This document shows positions 40,775-48,845 of a stretch of 64,000 nt of DNA, in pieces. The notes beneath the pieces were generated by a model. That model saw only the letters and a program-made list of their open reading frames with translations, ran no database searches and was not told the DNA's origin. The position numbers and the translations under genes are program-made. Numbering within the stretch: the stretch's first letter is position 1; each line of letters starts with the position of its first letter. The stretch is from Belliella buryatensis (GTDB lineage: Bacteria > Bacteroidota > Bacteroidia > Cytophagales > Cyclobacteriaceae), in assembly GCF_900188245.1 (NCBI RefSeq), contig NZ_FZOK01000001.1:372001-436000 (forward strand), in the 5' to 3' direction.

Positions 40775-42568
40775 CTATTTGAGTGCTTCCAAAAATGCTT
40801 GGTCACCTCTGTATTTTTTGAACATTAGATCTGTCATAGCACGCTCTCTGAGATACTCGCTTCGTTCGACAGCTTTTGCTAGGTTTTCGAACAAAGCCTG
40901 CTTATCATCTGTAATGGTCGCAACCATAGCAAGCCCATAAAAACCATAACCATATTCCCTATTGAACTGAACAGACTCCTCAAATGCCTCTAAGGCATTT
41001 TTATAATCCTCCGCTAAGAAGTATGCAAGACCTTTATTGAATAGGTTAGCTTCTGTTTCTGGAGCTCTATTGAGTCGAATTGTAGCTAATTTGTAATCTC
41101 CATTGATGATATCTATAGCTCCTCGGAGCCCTTCATTGAATCTAAGAAATTCATTGGTTTCATCTCTCTCGAGAGAAGAAGCCTCAGAAATAGCCACATA
41201 AGCCTCAAAATAATCTCCTCGAAGTAAATAAGCTTGCCCCAAATTATGAAAGGCATAAGAAGTAGGGTTCATTCTATTTGCTTGTCTAAAATGACTAATG
41301 GCTCTTGTAATCAGCTGGTTTTTTTCTCTCAGGTTCAACTCACGCTGTGCCATATTCAAGTAAACCACTCCTAAATTATTCTGAGCCAACTCAGAATTAT
41401 AAAGTTCAACCAGCTTAGCATAGATCCTTTCTTTTTCTTGAAGTCTTGGTGACACTTCTCCTGCATAGATCAACTGTTCCTTACTCAGTTCATTGATCGC
41501 TTTACCTTCTTGCAGCAGTTTATAAACATTAGCAGCCACTTCGGGATCTGAAAAACCTGTATTTTCATATACTGCTTGTATTTTAGCTTGTCTTAGTTTT
41601 GGAAACAAATCTCTTGATACTTTGGCATAAGTAGGGAGTCTTTGTATTTCTCTCAACTGCGTATCAAAAGCTTTATCGCTTAAAATTATATCATAATAGG
41701 CTTCTTTTTGTGGGATAGTAATTCCATCATATTCGCCCAAAAGTACCCTAAAATCAAACCAGTCTTTTTGTCTCGATGTCGCGACTACTGGAATGTTTGG
41801 GTTATTCAACATACTTCTGATTTTTTGCCTCACCACTTCCGCCCTTCTTTGGGCAAGTTCTGTACTGTTGATTTCTTGACTTTCGAATGAATGAATACCA
41901 GTAACTGTGATTTTTTTCAACACAGTGCCTGACTCAATAAAGCTCAGGATAGGCTTTCCGTCTGTAGTAGTAAGTGTATTATCTCTCAAGGCATTGCTTG
42001 CTAATGGAAAAGACACCGTATAATCTTTGCTTACTTCCCTTTGGAGTTCAGAGAAATCTGTTTTCATGTAAACGCCAATTGGTGGTATCGGCTCATCTGG
42101 AGTCACTTGTCCTGTCCTTGCTAGCAGCGGTGTAGTATATAATCCATCAGCGATCTTTTTCGCAGCAATATTTCTGGTTTTTCCATTTTGGATCACCAAG
42201 CCTTTGAGCAGTAATTCGCCTGATTCCATACCCGGCAGATACGGAAAAACAAAATCTGCTTCTACTTTCGCCTGATTGATGACCTTGGTATAGGCACCAT
42301 CAAATGCTACGATTTCTGCAAGTCGAAGAGCTCCCTCTCCATAGCTATACTCAGGATAGAGGAGGATTTTCACATCGCTTCTAAGGTATTGTAAAGGAAT
42401 GGCTCCATCCAACTTAAACCGCACTGAGTCTCTGTGCATGGTCAAAGCCTCAGGCTTAGCCACCATACCTTCTAATAAGTTATCAAATTTGCTTAGCTTT
42501 GGTGTGCAATTCCAAAATAGGAAGGTGGCAAATAGCAGTGAGAAAATATTTCTTATGAATCTGAACAT
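40775..42568 (-). CDS. Large TPR lipoprotein with OmpA-like stretch, function unknown
   Basis: This 597-aa lipoprotein has signal MFRFIRNIFSLLFATFLFWNC (Cys21). Residues ~25-200 form a beta-rich module without a recognised family. Residues ~215-260 (KKITVTGIHSFESQEINSTELAQRRAEVVRQKIRS) recall the peptidoglycan-binding OmpA signature (ITGH.D..N..LS..RA..V). Residues ~385-590 are TPR-like repeats (YLNMAQRELN, FHNLGQAYLLRGDYFEAY, LFNKGLAYFLAEDYKNALEAFEESV, YGFYGLAMVAT). The build suggests an envelope assembly or scaffolding protein, such as those around gliding and type IX secretion machinery, but that is inference. Confidence 0.75.
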   Translation of the reverse strand: MFRFIRNIFSLLFATFLFWNCTPKLSKFDNLLEGMVAKPEALTMHRDSVRFKLDGAIPLQYLRSDVKILLYPEYSYGEGALRLAEIVAFDGAYTKVINQAKVEADFVFPYLPGMESGELLLKGLVIQNGKTRNIAAKKIADGLYTTPLLARTGQVTPDEPIPPIGVYMKTDFSELQREVSKDYTVSFPLASNALRDNTLTTTDGKPILSFIESGTVLKKITVTGIHSFESQEINSTELAQRRAEVVRQKIRSMLNNPNIPVVATSRQKDWFDFRVLLGEYDGITIPQKEAYYDIILSDKAFDTQLREIQRLPTYAKVSRDLFPKLRQAKIQAVYENTGFSDPEVAANVYKLLQEGKAINELSKEQLIYAGEVSPRLQEKERIYAKLVELYNSELAQNNLGVVYLNMAQRELNLREKNQLITRAISHFRQANRMNPTSYAFHNLGQAYLLRGDYFEAYVAISEASSLERDETNEFLRFNEGLRGAIDIINGDYKLATIRLNRAPETEANLFNKGLAYFLAEDYKNALEAFEESVQFNREYGYGFYGLAMVATITDDKQALFENLAKAVERSEYLRERAMTDLMFKKYRGDQAFLEALK

Positions 42569-42647
42569 ATTGGCATTAAAATAGATTATTCAATTTATTG
42601 TTAATATTTATTATATTGATTTCAAATTACTTAAAGCAAAATCTAAT

Positions 42648-42866
42648 ATGAATAAACTTAAACTCTTTTTTGAAGACCGTGCTTTTGGAGTTTGCTCCAG
42701 ATTAGGAGAAAAGCTACATTTCCCAATTGATAGCATAAGGCTATTTTTCATATATAGTTCCTTTATCACACTAGGATCTCCAGTTATCATTTATGTCAGT
42801 ATGGCCATGATGATGAAAATCAGGAAATACCTCAGAAAGATGAACAACCCAGTTTGGTTTGACTAA
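42648..42866 (+). CDS. Short PspC-domain membrane protein
   Basis: This 72-aa protein resembles PspC: GVCSRLGEKLHFPIDSIRLFFIYSSF followed by one hydrophobic segment (LGSPVIIYVSMAMMM) and a basic tail. PspC proteins take part in membrane stress responses, but this minimal form may have another role. Its stop overlaps the stop of the convergent glycosyltransferase gene (42863-42866). Confidence 0.8.
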   Translation: MNKLKLFFEDRAFGVCSRLGEKLHFPIDSIRLFFIYSSFITLGSPVIIYVSMAMMMKIRKYLRKMNNPVWFD

Positions 42867-43867
42867 AGCATGGTAAACTGCTTTTTCCCTTTGGCATAAT
42901 AATGCCAAAGAATTGACTTTATATTTTTATTCGATCCTGATGGCAAGTTTGATGCCATTGAATGTCTATTATACATATTTTTTAAATTGAAAAACCCTAT
43001 GTGCGCTTTTAGGATAGCTTTAGCATCTCCGAGCTTGCCTTTCCCTACAAATACAAGCATAGCCAAAAGATCTAAAATCAGCCTTGTCGCATAAACCTTA
43101 AGAAATCTACTTTTTGGTAAATTTTTATGCAGCATCAAGAGTGAATTTCTAAAGTTGAGCATAGTCTTCTTAGGGCTATTTCTAGCTAAAGTCCCTCCCC
43201 CTAAATGCCGGACCTCAACACTTCCCAGATAGTATATTTTCCTACCAGATGACCTTATTCGCCAACAAAGATCGATCTCTTCCATATGCGCAAAAAAACG
43301 ATCATCAAAACCTCCATGATCATGAAAATCACTTGCTCGAATCGCCATGCAAGCTCCGGATGACCAATCTACTGTAATCGTATCGTCATACTGTCCCATA
43401 TCTTCTTCAATAGAATCAAAAATTCTACCTCGGCAATAAGGGTAACCCAGATCATCTAAAAACCCTCCTCCTGCACCTGCATAATCAAACAAGCCTGCTA
43501 TTTGAGCAGAAGTGATTTTTGGCTGAACAGAAGCGACCTCAGGATTTTGACTCAAAAATTCAATTAATCCTTTATCCCAGCCTTGGGTAACTTCCACATC
43601 AGAATTTAATAAAATATAATATTCATACTCACCCTCTAACTGCCTCAATGCCTTGTTATATCCTCCAGCAAAACCTGTATTCTCGGCTAAATGTAAAAGT
43701 TGAATCTGAGGGTAATGGCTTTTCAAAAATTCAATGGAATCATCCGTGCTGGCATTATCTGCCACAATGATTGGAAAAATAGAATTTGATAAAACAGAAG
43801 GAAGAAAACGCTCTAGCATCTTCTTCCCATTATAGTTCAATATGACTATGGCTGCTGCCTGCATCAA
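42863..43867 (-). CDS. Family 2 glycosyltransferase (rhamnosyltransferase-like)
   Basis: This 334-aa GT-A fold enzyme has VILNYNGKKMLERFLPSVL at the start, VADNASTDDSIEFL near residue 34, LLNSDVEVTQGWDKGLIEFL with the DxD-like acidic pair near residue 86, and DWSSGACMAIRASDFHDHGGFDDRFFAHMEEIDLCWRIRSSG near residues 168-208. It transfers a sugar from a nucleotide donor, probably for surface polysaccharide. The acceptor is unknown. The start overlaps the ybaB stop by 4 nt, an unusual partner for a glycosyltransferase. Confidence 0.9.
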   Translation of the reverse strand: MMQAAAIVILNYNGKKMLERFLPSVLSNSIFPIIVADNASTDDSIEFLKSHYPQIQLLHLAENTGFAGGYNKALRQLEGEYEYYILLNSDVEVTQGWDKGLIEFLSQNPEVASVQPKITSAQIAGLFDYAGAGGGFLDDLGYPYCRGRIFDSIEEDMGQYDDTITVDWSSGACMAIRASDFHDHGGFDDRFFAHMEEIDLCWRIRSSGRKIYYLGSVEVRHLGGGTLARNSPKKTMLNFRNSLLMLHKNLPKSRFLKVYATRLILDLLAMLVFVGKGKLGDAKAILKAHIGFFNLKNMYNRHSMASNLPSGSNKNIKSILWHYYAKGKKQFTML

Positions 43868-44196
43868 AACATATTGCCAAGATCCATTCCAGGAATGTTT
43901 GGAAGCATACCATCAGTGGCTGCTTTCATCTCATCCTTGATTTTGAATTCAATAGCCTCCATTGCTTTATTGATAGCAGCAACAGTAAGGTCTGAAAGCA
44001 TTTCCTTGTCAATGGGGTTGATCAAAGATTCATCCATCTCAATTGAGACAACTTTCCTATGGCCATTGACCACTACTTTGACCATTCCTGCTCCAGATTC
44101 TCCAGTGGCAGTTAAGTGAACCAACCTAGCCTGGGTTTCCTTGATTTTGGCTTGGGCTTCTTTCACCTTATTCATTATATTCATGAAATCGAACAT
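43864..44196 (-). CDS. ybaB: YbaB/EbfC family nucleoid-associated protein
   Basis: This 110-aa DNA-binding protein has an N-terminal coiled helix (MNKVKEAQAKIKETQARL), the core strand pair (GAGMVKVVVNGHRKVVSIEMDESL) and a helix (LSDLTVAAINKAMEAIEFKI), ending with a Gly/Met-rich tail. YbaB proteins bind DNA as dimers and modulate gene expression. It usually lies near dnaX or recR; here it is coupled to a glycosyltransferase. Confidence 0.92.
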   Translation of the reverse strand: MFDFMNIMNKVKEAQAKIKETQARLVHLTATGESGAGMVKVVVNGHRKVVSIEMDESLINPIDKEMLSDLTVAAINKAMEAIEFKIKDEMKAATDGMLPNIPGMDLGNMF

Positions 44197-44417
44197 ACTC
44201 TAATTCCTTTATTTGTTGAAGAACACTCGCAAATATACATTTTTCAAACAGAGGAACCACACCGACAATGCAGAAGATTATTTTACACTTTCGTATTAAA
44301 TAAAAATATATATTGATTTAAAATTATTAATGAAACATAAATGATGCGATCGAAACTTTTTTAGTATTTTTCATGTATAATCTCTATAAACCACGAATTT
44401 TAAAGTACGAAGAACCC

Positions 44418-44708
44418 ATGAAAACCATAGAAAAAATAGAAAAAATAGAGAAAGAGGATATCAAAAATTTGAAGTTCAATAAAGCTGAAGTATTAGAAAA
44501 TACTGATGATATCAAGAAGAGATGGAATGACCTTTTTAGAGCGCAAGCATTGGGTAATTTGTTGCAAAGTAAGGTACATATTACTTTCGAAACTGCAGAT
44601 CAAAAAACCTATAAAGTTCATACTACCATTTGGGCCGTTGGACAAGATTTCATTACTCTTAAAGGTGGAATCCATATACCAGTCGGCGCTGTGATAGAAG
44701 TTGATTGA
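44418..44708 (+). CDS. Conserved-looking small protein, function unknown
   Basis: This 96-aa protein starts MKTIEKIEKIEKEDIKNL, a charged helical lead. The ATG was chosen over an upstream extension that has no coding character. The middle (DDIKKRWNDLFRAQALGNLLQSKVHITFETADQKTYKVHTTIWAVG) and end (DFITLKGGIHIPVGAVIEVD) suggest a small beta-barrel of Sm/SH3 build: alternating strands ending in an 'IPV.AI..VD' motif common in such folds. I recognise no named family. A strong terminator follows. Confidence 0.65.
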   Translation: MKTIEKIEKIEKEDIKNLKFNKAEVLENTDDIKKRWNDLFRAQALGNLLQSKVHITFETADQKTYKVHTTIWAVGQDFITLKGGIHIPVGAVIEVD

Positions 44709-44725
44709 GGATTGAGTGAAAAGTA

Positions 44726-44762
44726 AAGCCCTTCAAGATTGAAAACTTGAAGGGCTTTTTTT
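44726..44762. terminator. Terminator after the 96-aa gene, convergent with hisS
   Basis: AAGCCCTTCAAG (44726-44737) pairs with CTTGAAGGGCTT (44746-44757) and is followed by a T run. It lies in the 71-nt gap between the two converging genes. Confidence 0.88.
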
Positions 44763-44779
44763 GTAGTGATCATATCTTT

Positions 44780-46153
44780 TTATTGGCCTTGAATCATTTT
44801 TATCGCATCACTTAAATCCATTGATTCTTGCTGCCCTGAAATCAAATTTTTCAAGCTTACCTGCTTAGCATTGATTTCATCAGAGCCCAAAACCATTACA
44901 AAAGGTATCTGCTTTTTATCTGCATAGGTAAACTGCTTTTTAATTTTAATTACATCGGGATAAAGCTCGGAAGCAATTCCTGCTGTCCTCAGTTTATTCA
45001 AAACCTGTAAGCCATAATTTCTCCCTTCTTCTTCAAAGTAGGTGATTAGCACCTGAGTGCCTTCCAATTGTTCCGTTGGAAAAAGGTTGAGCTCTTCAAG
45101 AACATCATAGATTCTATCTACACCAAATGAAAAACCTACACCTGATACACCATCTAAGCCAAATACGCCTGTCAAATTATCATATCTACCACCACCACTC
45201 ACGGAACCAATAGAAACATGGTTGACTTTTACTTCGAAAATCGCCCCTGTATAATATGACAATCCTCTCGCCAAAACTACATCAAAATCCACAAAGTCCT
45301 CTGACTCGCCATACTGACTCAAAAGTTCCAAAACTTCTCTGAGTTCTGCAATACCTTTGAGGCCAATTTCAGAGTCTTTCAAGAAGGACTCTAGAAAATC
45401 TAGCTTCTCTCGATTGGACCCAAGCAAATCTATAATTGGGCTGAGTTTTCCAATAGCTTCCTGCGTAAAAGACCGCTGCTGTAATTCTTCCTGCACTTTA
45501 GCCCATCCAATCTTATCAAGTTTGTCAATTGCCACACAGAGTTCCCCTTCTCGCCCTGCAGCTCCAATTACTTCAGCAAGCCCTGTCAAGATTTTTCTAT
45601 TATTCAACTTGATCGCGTAATCTTTCAATCCAAGCGAAGCAAAAACTCGCTTGATCATCAGCAAAATCTCCAATTCGCAAACAAGACTATCGGTACCTAC
45701 TACATCAGCATCACATTGATAAAACTCCCTGTACCTTCCTCTCTGCGGTCTATCGGCTCTCCATACAGGCTGAATCTGAAAACGCTTAAATGGATAAGTG
45801 ATCTCATTTCTATTCATGACCACATACCTTGCAAAAGGTACTGTCAGGTCATATCTTAAGCCTTTTTCTGACACCTTAGCTAATGTCGCAGCTGCTCCAG
45901 CTTCTATATCTGAAGGAGCTACATCTTTTAAATAATCTCCACTATTGAGAATTTTGAAAAGCAATTGATCACCTTCATCACCATATTTACCTGTTAAAGT
46001 ACTGAGATTCTCCATGGAAGGAGTCTCTAGCTGCTGATATCCAAAAAGCTTAAAAGTATCCTTGATGATGTCAAAAATATAATTCCTCCTTGCCATTTGA
46101 AGAGGACCAAAATCACGTGTGCCTTTAGGTAAAGTAGGTTTTTGAATTGCCAT
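44780..46153 (-). CDS. hisS: Histidyl-tRNA synthetase
   Basis: This 457-aa class II aminoacyl-tRNA synthetase has motif 1 region LPKGTRDFGPLQMARRNYI, motif 2 RYDLTVPFARYVVMN and WRADRPQRGRYREFYQCDADVVG, histidine-specific GLSYYTGAIFEV and GRYDNLTGVFGLDGVSGVGFSFGVDRI (motif 3), and the C-terminal anticodon-binding domain (LITYFEEEGRNYGLQVLNKLRTAGI). It is transcribed alone, away from the small basic-protein gene. Confidence 0.97.
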   Translation of the reverse strand: MAIQKPTLPKGTRDFGPLQMARRNYIFDIIKDTFKLFGYQQLETPSMENLSTLTGKYGDEGDQLLFKILNSGDYLKDVAPSDIEAGAAATLAKVSEKGLRYDLTVPFARYVVMNRNEITYPFKRFQIQPVWRADRPQRGRYREFYQCDADVVGTDSLVCELEILLMIKRVFASLGLKDYAIKLNNRKILTGLAEVIGAAGREGELCVAIDKLDKIGWAKVQEELQQRSFTQEAIGKLSPIIDLLGSNREKLDFLESFLKDSEIGLKGIAELREVLELLSQYGESEDFVDFDVVLARGLSYYTGAIFEVKVNHVSIGSVSGGGRYDNLTGVFGLDGVSGVGFSFGVDRIYDVLEELNLFPTEQLEGTQVLITYFEEEGRNYGLQVLNKLRTAGIASELYPDVIKIKKQFTYADKKQIPFVMVLGSDEINAKQVSLKNLISGQQESMDLSDAIKMIQGQ

Positions 46154-46340
46154 AGCTTAATATTAAATTTTGCGCAAAGTTAACAGATCGACGGGAAGAA
46201 AAGAATTTCAATTCAACTATTGCCATAAATAATCACATTCACTTTTTAATTTAGAAATCCCTAAACAAACTGAGGAATAAGCAGATCTACTAAATCAAAA
46301 AATATTCTTAAACTTTCGGGGTCGTTTCAAAATATTATGC

Positions 46341-46348
46341 TAATTTTG
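46341..46348 (+). promoter_or_regulatory. -7 box for the 45-aa gene
   Basis: TAATTTTG matches TAnnTTTG 35 nt before the ATG. A TTTC at 46314-46317 is a poor -33 candidate with a long (23-nt) spacer. Confidence 0.45.
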
Positions 46349-46382
46349 CGCTTCATTTGGAATCACATAAACAGATAATACG

Positions 46383-46520
46383 ATGGCTGTTACTACATTA
46401 AAAAGAAAACTAAGAAGAAAAAGACAAGCTCAGAACACAAGAGTTATCAAGATCAAACAATTGAGTGCCAAGCCGGTAATCAAAAATGTAGATATTGAAG
46501 AATTGAAGAAAAACTTCTAA
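46383..46520 (+). CDS. Tiny basic protein (45 aa)
   Basis: The ORF starts MAVTTLKRKLRRKRQAQNTR, very rich in Lys/Arg, and ends VIKNVDIEELKKNF. It has its own -7 box upstream and a terminator-like stem 35 nt downstream, which argue that it is a real gene. The composition suggests an RNA- or ribosome-associated protein. It lacks the motifs of L34 or other small ribosomal proteins, and I cannot name the family. Confidence 0.7.
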   Translation: MAVTTLKRKLRRKRQAQNTRVIKIKQLSAKPVIKNVDIEELKKNF

Positions 46521-46554
46521 TCGAGACACTTGTTTCTTTTCTTTAAGAAATAGA

Positions 46555-46586
46555 AGGGGCAACGATCAGATAGCTGCCCTTTTTAT
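46555..46586 (+). terminator. Terminator-like stem after the 45-aa gene
   Basis: AGGGGCA (46555-46561) pairs with TGCCCTT (46575-46581), with one G-T pair, and is followed by a T-rich run. Confidence 0.6.
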
Positions 46587-47089
46587 TTTGCCCTTTTTCC
46601 AAGCTCTACCACTCTGAGATTTTGAAGCTTACCAGCTGATATTTCGAACAAAAGCATGGTTCTGATCACATGAAAGCCATGCCTACCAATCGCACCAGGA
46701 TTCATATAGAGACAGTTAAGTTGCCGATCAAACTCCACCTTACAAATGTGAGAATGACCACAGACAAATAATCTGGCATTTTTTTCCTTTATCTTAACTT
46801 TTAAACCCTTGGCATATCGGGGCGGTTTACCACCAATGTGAAGTAAACCGACTTTCAGACCCTCCACCTCAAACCAAAGCTCTTCTGGATATACTCTCCT
46901 TGCATCTTCATCATCGATGTTTCCAGTCACTATTCTATGCTGCTTATCAGTAGGTAAAGCATCAATGACGCCTAAATCACCTATATCTCCAGCGTGCCAT
47001 ATCTCATCCACATCCTTTAAATGCTCTAAAACACCTTCATCAATATAGCTGTGGGAATCCGAGATCAATCCAATTTTCTTCAAGATCAA
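46583..47089 (-). CDS. YfcE/MJ0936-type metallophosphoesterase
   Basis: This 168-aa calcineurin-like phosphoesterase has the metal-site motifs in order: GLISDSHSYID, WHAGDIGDLG, VTGNIDDED, GLLHIGG and FVCGHSHICKVEF, ending MNPGAIGRHG. Members of this short family hydrolyse phosphodiesters such as bis-p-nitrophenyl phosphate; the natural substrate is unknown. It is divergent from the rhodanese gene with about 70 nt between the starts. Confidence 0.9.
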   Translation of the reverse strand: MILKKIGLISDSHSYIDEGVLEHLKDVDEIWHAGDIGDLGVIDALPTDKQHRIVTGNIDDEDARRVYPEELWFEVEGLKVGLLHIGGKPPRYAKGLKVKIKEKNARLFVCGHSHICKVEFDRQLNCLYMNPGAIGRHGFHVIRTMLLFEISAGKLQNLRVVELGKRAK

Positions 47090-47161
47090 ATATTTTTTAT
47101 AAAGGTTAAATTTAATAGCTTTGATCGAGTTGAAATCAATTCCGAATCAAAAATTAAAACC

Positions 47162-47581
47162 ATGAAAAGATTAATCGATAATAGTTACCAATTGGCCATC
47201 ATCTTATCAGTAGGTTTCCTCTTAATATTTCCATCCAATGTTTTTGCTCAAAACGGAGCACCAAAGTTGGCACCTGAACAATTCCAAAAACAAGCTAATA
47301 AAAATAAGAAAAATATTATTCTGGACATTCGTACTCCTGAAGAAGTCGCTGAGGGTCATATAGAAGGCGCTGATTTTATCAACTTTCTAGACGAGTCTTT
47401 TGAAGAACAATTAACCAAGCTGGACAAAAGGAAAACATACTACGTCTATTGCCGATCAGCTAAGCGTACCATCCCTGCTACTGAAAAAATGAAAGAAATG
47501 GGATTCAAAAAAGTGTACATGCTTGAAGGTGGGCTCAACAACTGGATGGAATCAGGAATGAAATTGGTCAAACCCGAATAA
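47162..47581 (+). CDS. Exported single-domain rhodanese
   Basis: This 139-aa protein has an N-terminal hydrophobic signal (LAIILSVGFLLIFPSNVFAQ) and a rhodanese domain at residues ~37-137: ILDIRTPEEVAEGHIEGADFINFLD, active-site Cys97 in YVYCRSAKRT, and VYMLEGGLNNWMESG. It probably handles sulfane sulfur in the periplasm. The start at 47162 gives a proper signal; the frame is open 37 codons further up into the divergent gene. Confidence 0.88.
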   Translation: MKRLIDNSYQLAIILSVGFLLIFPSNVFAQNGAPKLAPEQFQKQANKNKKNIILDIRTPEEVAEGHIEGADFINFLDESFEEQLTKLDKRKTYYVYCRSAKRTIPATEKMKEMGFKKVYMLEGGLNNWMESGMKLVKPE

Positions 47582-47646
47582 GCTCTAAAACGGCTTTAAA
47601 ACTTTAAAATCATTGTTAAAATAAATACTGTTCTTCCTAATACTGT

Positions 47647-47677
47647 TTTGGAATTGCCCGATTACTTTCTATTTTTA
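47647..47677 (+). promoter_or_regulatory. Probable pdhB promoter
   Basis: TTTG (47647-47650), a 19-nt spacer and TATTTTTA (47670-47677, one base from TAnnTTTG) lie 23 nt before the pdhB ATG. Confidence 0.6.
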
Positions 47678-47700
47678 CGCACGAAAATTTTGAAGAAGAA

Positions 47701-48681
47701 ATGAGAGTTATACAATTCAGAGAAGCATTAAGAGAGGCCATGACTGAAGAAATGAGACGCGACAAAAACGTGTTTCTTATGGGTGAGGAAGTGGCAGAAT
47801 ATAATGGAGCTTACAAAGTTTCCCAAGGAATGTTAGACGAGTTTGGTGCTGATAGAGTATATGATACTCCGATTGCCGAACTTGGATTTGCAGGCTTGGG
47901 TGTAGGTGCAGCAATGAACGGACTCAGACCTATCATCGAGTTTATGACTTTCAACTTTTCCCTTGTAGCAATTGATCAAGTGATCAATTCTGCAGCGAAA
48001 ATGCTAGCAATGTCAGGCGGTGCTTACAATGTACCTATTGTATTCAGAGGACCTACAGGTAATGCCGGGCAGTTAGGTGCTACACACTCTTCCAACTTTG
48101 AGAATTGGTTTGCCAACACACCTGGCTTGAAAGTAGTCGTTCCATCTAACCCTTACGATGCCAAAGGTTTGCTCAAAGCCTCCATCAGAGACAATGACCC
48201 GGTGATCTTCATGGAGTCAGAGTTGATGTATTCGGACAAAGGTGAAGTACCTGAGGGTGAATACCTACTTCCAATTGGTGTGGCTGATATCAAAAGAAAA
48301 GGTAAAGATGTAACCATCGTATCTTTCGGCAAAATGATGAAAGTGGCTTTGGATGCAGCTGAGGAATTAGCTAAAGACGGCATTGAAGCTGAAGTAATCG
48401 ACTTAAGAACTGTAAGACCTATCGATTACGCTACAGTAGTAGAATCAGTGAAGAAAACCAATAGATGTGTGGTAGTGGAAGAAGCCAACCCACTAGCAGC
48501 TATCTCTTCTGAGATCGCATATCACTTACAGAGAAATGCTTTCGACTACCTAGACGCACCTGTGATCAGAGTCAACTCTATGGACGTACCTTTGAGTTAT
48601 GCTCCTACTTACATTGATGCGACTATTCCAAATGTAGCCCGTACATTGGATGCGGTAAAGCAGGTGATGTATAAGAAGTAA
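47701..48681 (+). CDS. pdhB: Pyruvate dehydrogenase E1 component, beta subunit
   Basis: This 326-aa thiamine-diphosphate enzyme subunit has EALREAMTEEMRRDKNVFLMGEEVAEYNGAYKVSQG at the start, DTPIAELGFAGLGVGAAMNGLRP near residue 58, EFMTFNFSLVAIDQVINSAAKM, FRGPTGNAGQLGATHS near residue 117 and the transketolase C-terminal part (DLRTVRPIDYATVVESVKKT, VVVEEANPL). It joins pdhA in the E1 heterotetramer that decarboxylates pyruvate. The other subunits are not in the window, which is common where the genes are dispersed. Confidence 0.95.
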   Translation: MRVIQFREALREAMTEEMRRDKNVFLMGEEVAEYNGAYKVSQGMLDEFGADRVYDTPIAELGFAGLGVGAAMNGLRPIIEFMTFNFSLVAIDQVINSAAKMLAMSGGAYNVPIVFRGPTGNAGQLGATHSSNFENWFANTPGLKVVVPSNPYDAKGLLKASIRDNDPVIFMESELMYSDKGEVPEGEYLLPIGVADIKRKGKDVTIVSFGKMMKVALDAAEELAKDGIEAEVIDLRTVRPIDYATVVESVKKTNRCVVVEEANPLAAISSEIAYHLQRNAFDYLDAPVIRVNSMDVPLSYAPTYIDATIPNVARTLDAVKQVMYKK

Positions 48682-48691
48682 AAAAACATTT

Positions 48692-48728
48692 AAAAAATCC
48701 CACTCAAATGATTGAGTGGGATTTTTTT
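48692..48728 (+). terminator. Terminator after pdhB
   Basis: The perfect 16-bp stem AAAAAATCCCACTCAA / TTGAGTGGGATTTTTT closes on the loop ATGA and ends in a T run. Confidence 0.92.
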
Positions 48729-48746
48729 GTTCTATTCTATGACAAT

Positions 48747-48786
48747 CAAAAGAGGGACTGCCAATGATCAGCAGTCCCTCTTTTGA
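48747..48786 (-). terminator. Second terminator, for the convergent TonB receptor gene
   Basis: CAAAAGAGGGACTGC pairs with GCAGTCCCTCTTTTG around a 9-nt loop. The stem has A runs and T runs on both sides and stands between pdhB and the minus-strand receptor, so each gene appears to have its own terminator. Confidence 0.8.
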
Positions 48787-48845
48787 TTTTTATAAATGAA
48801 TATTTCCAATTCGTGTCATCGGACACATCCTATTACTGATTTTGT

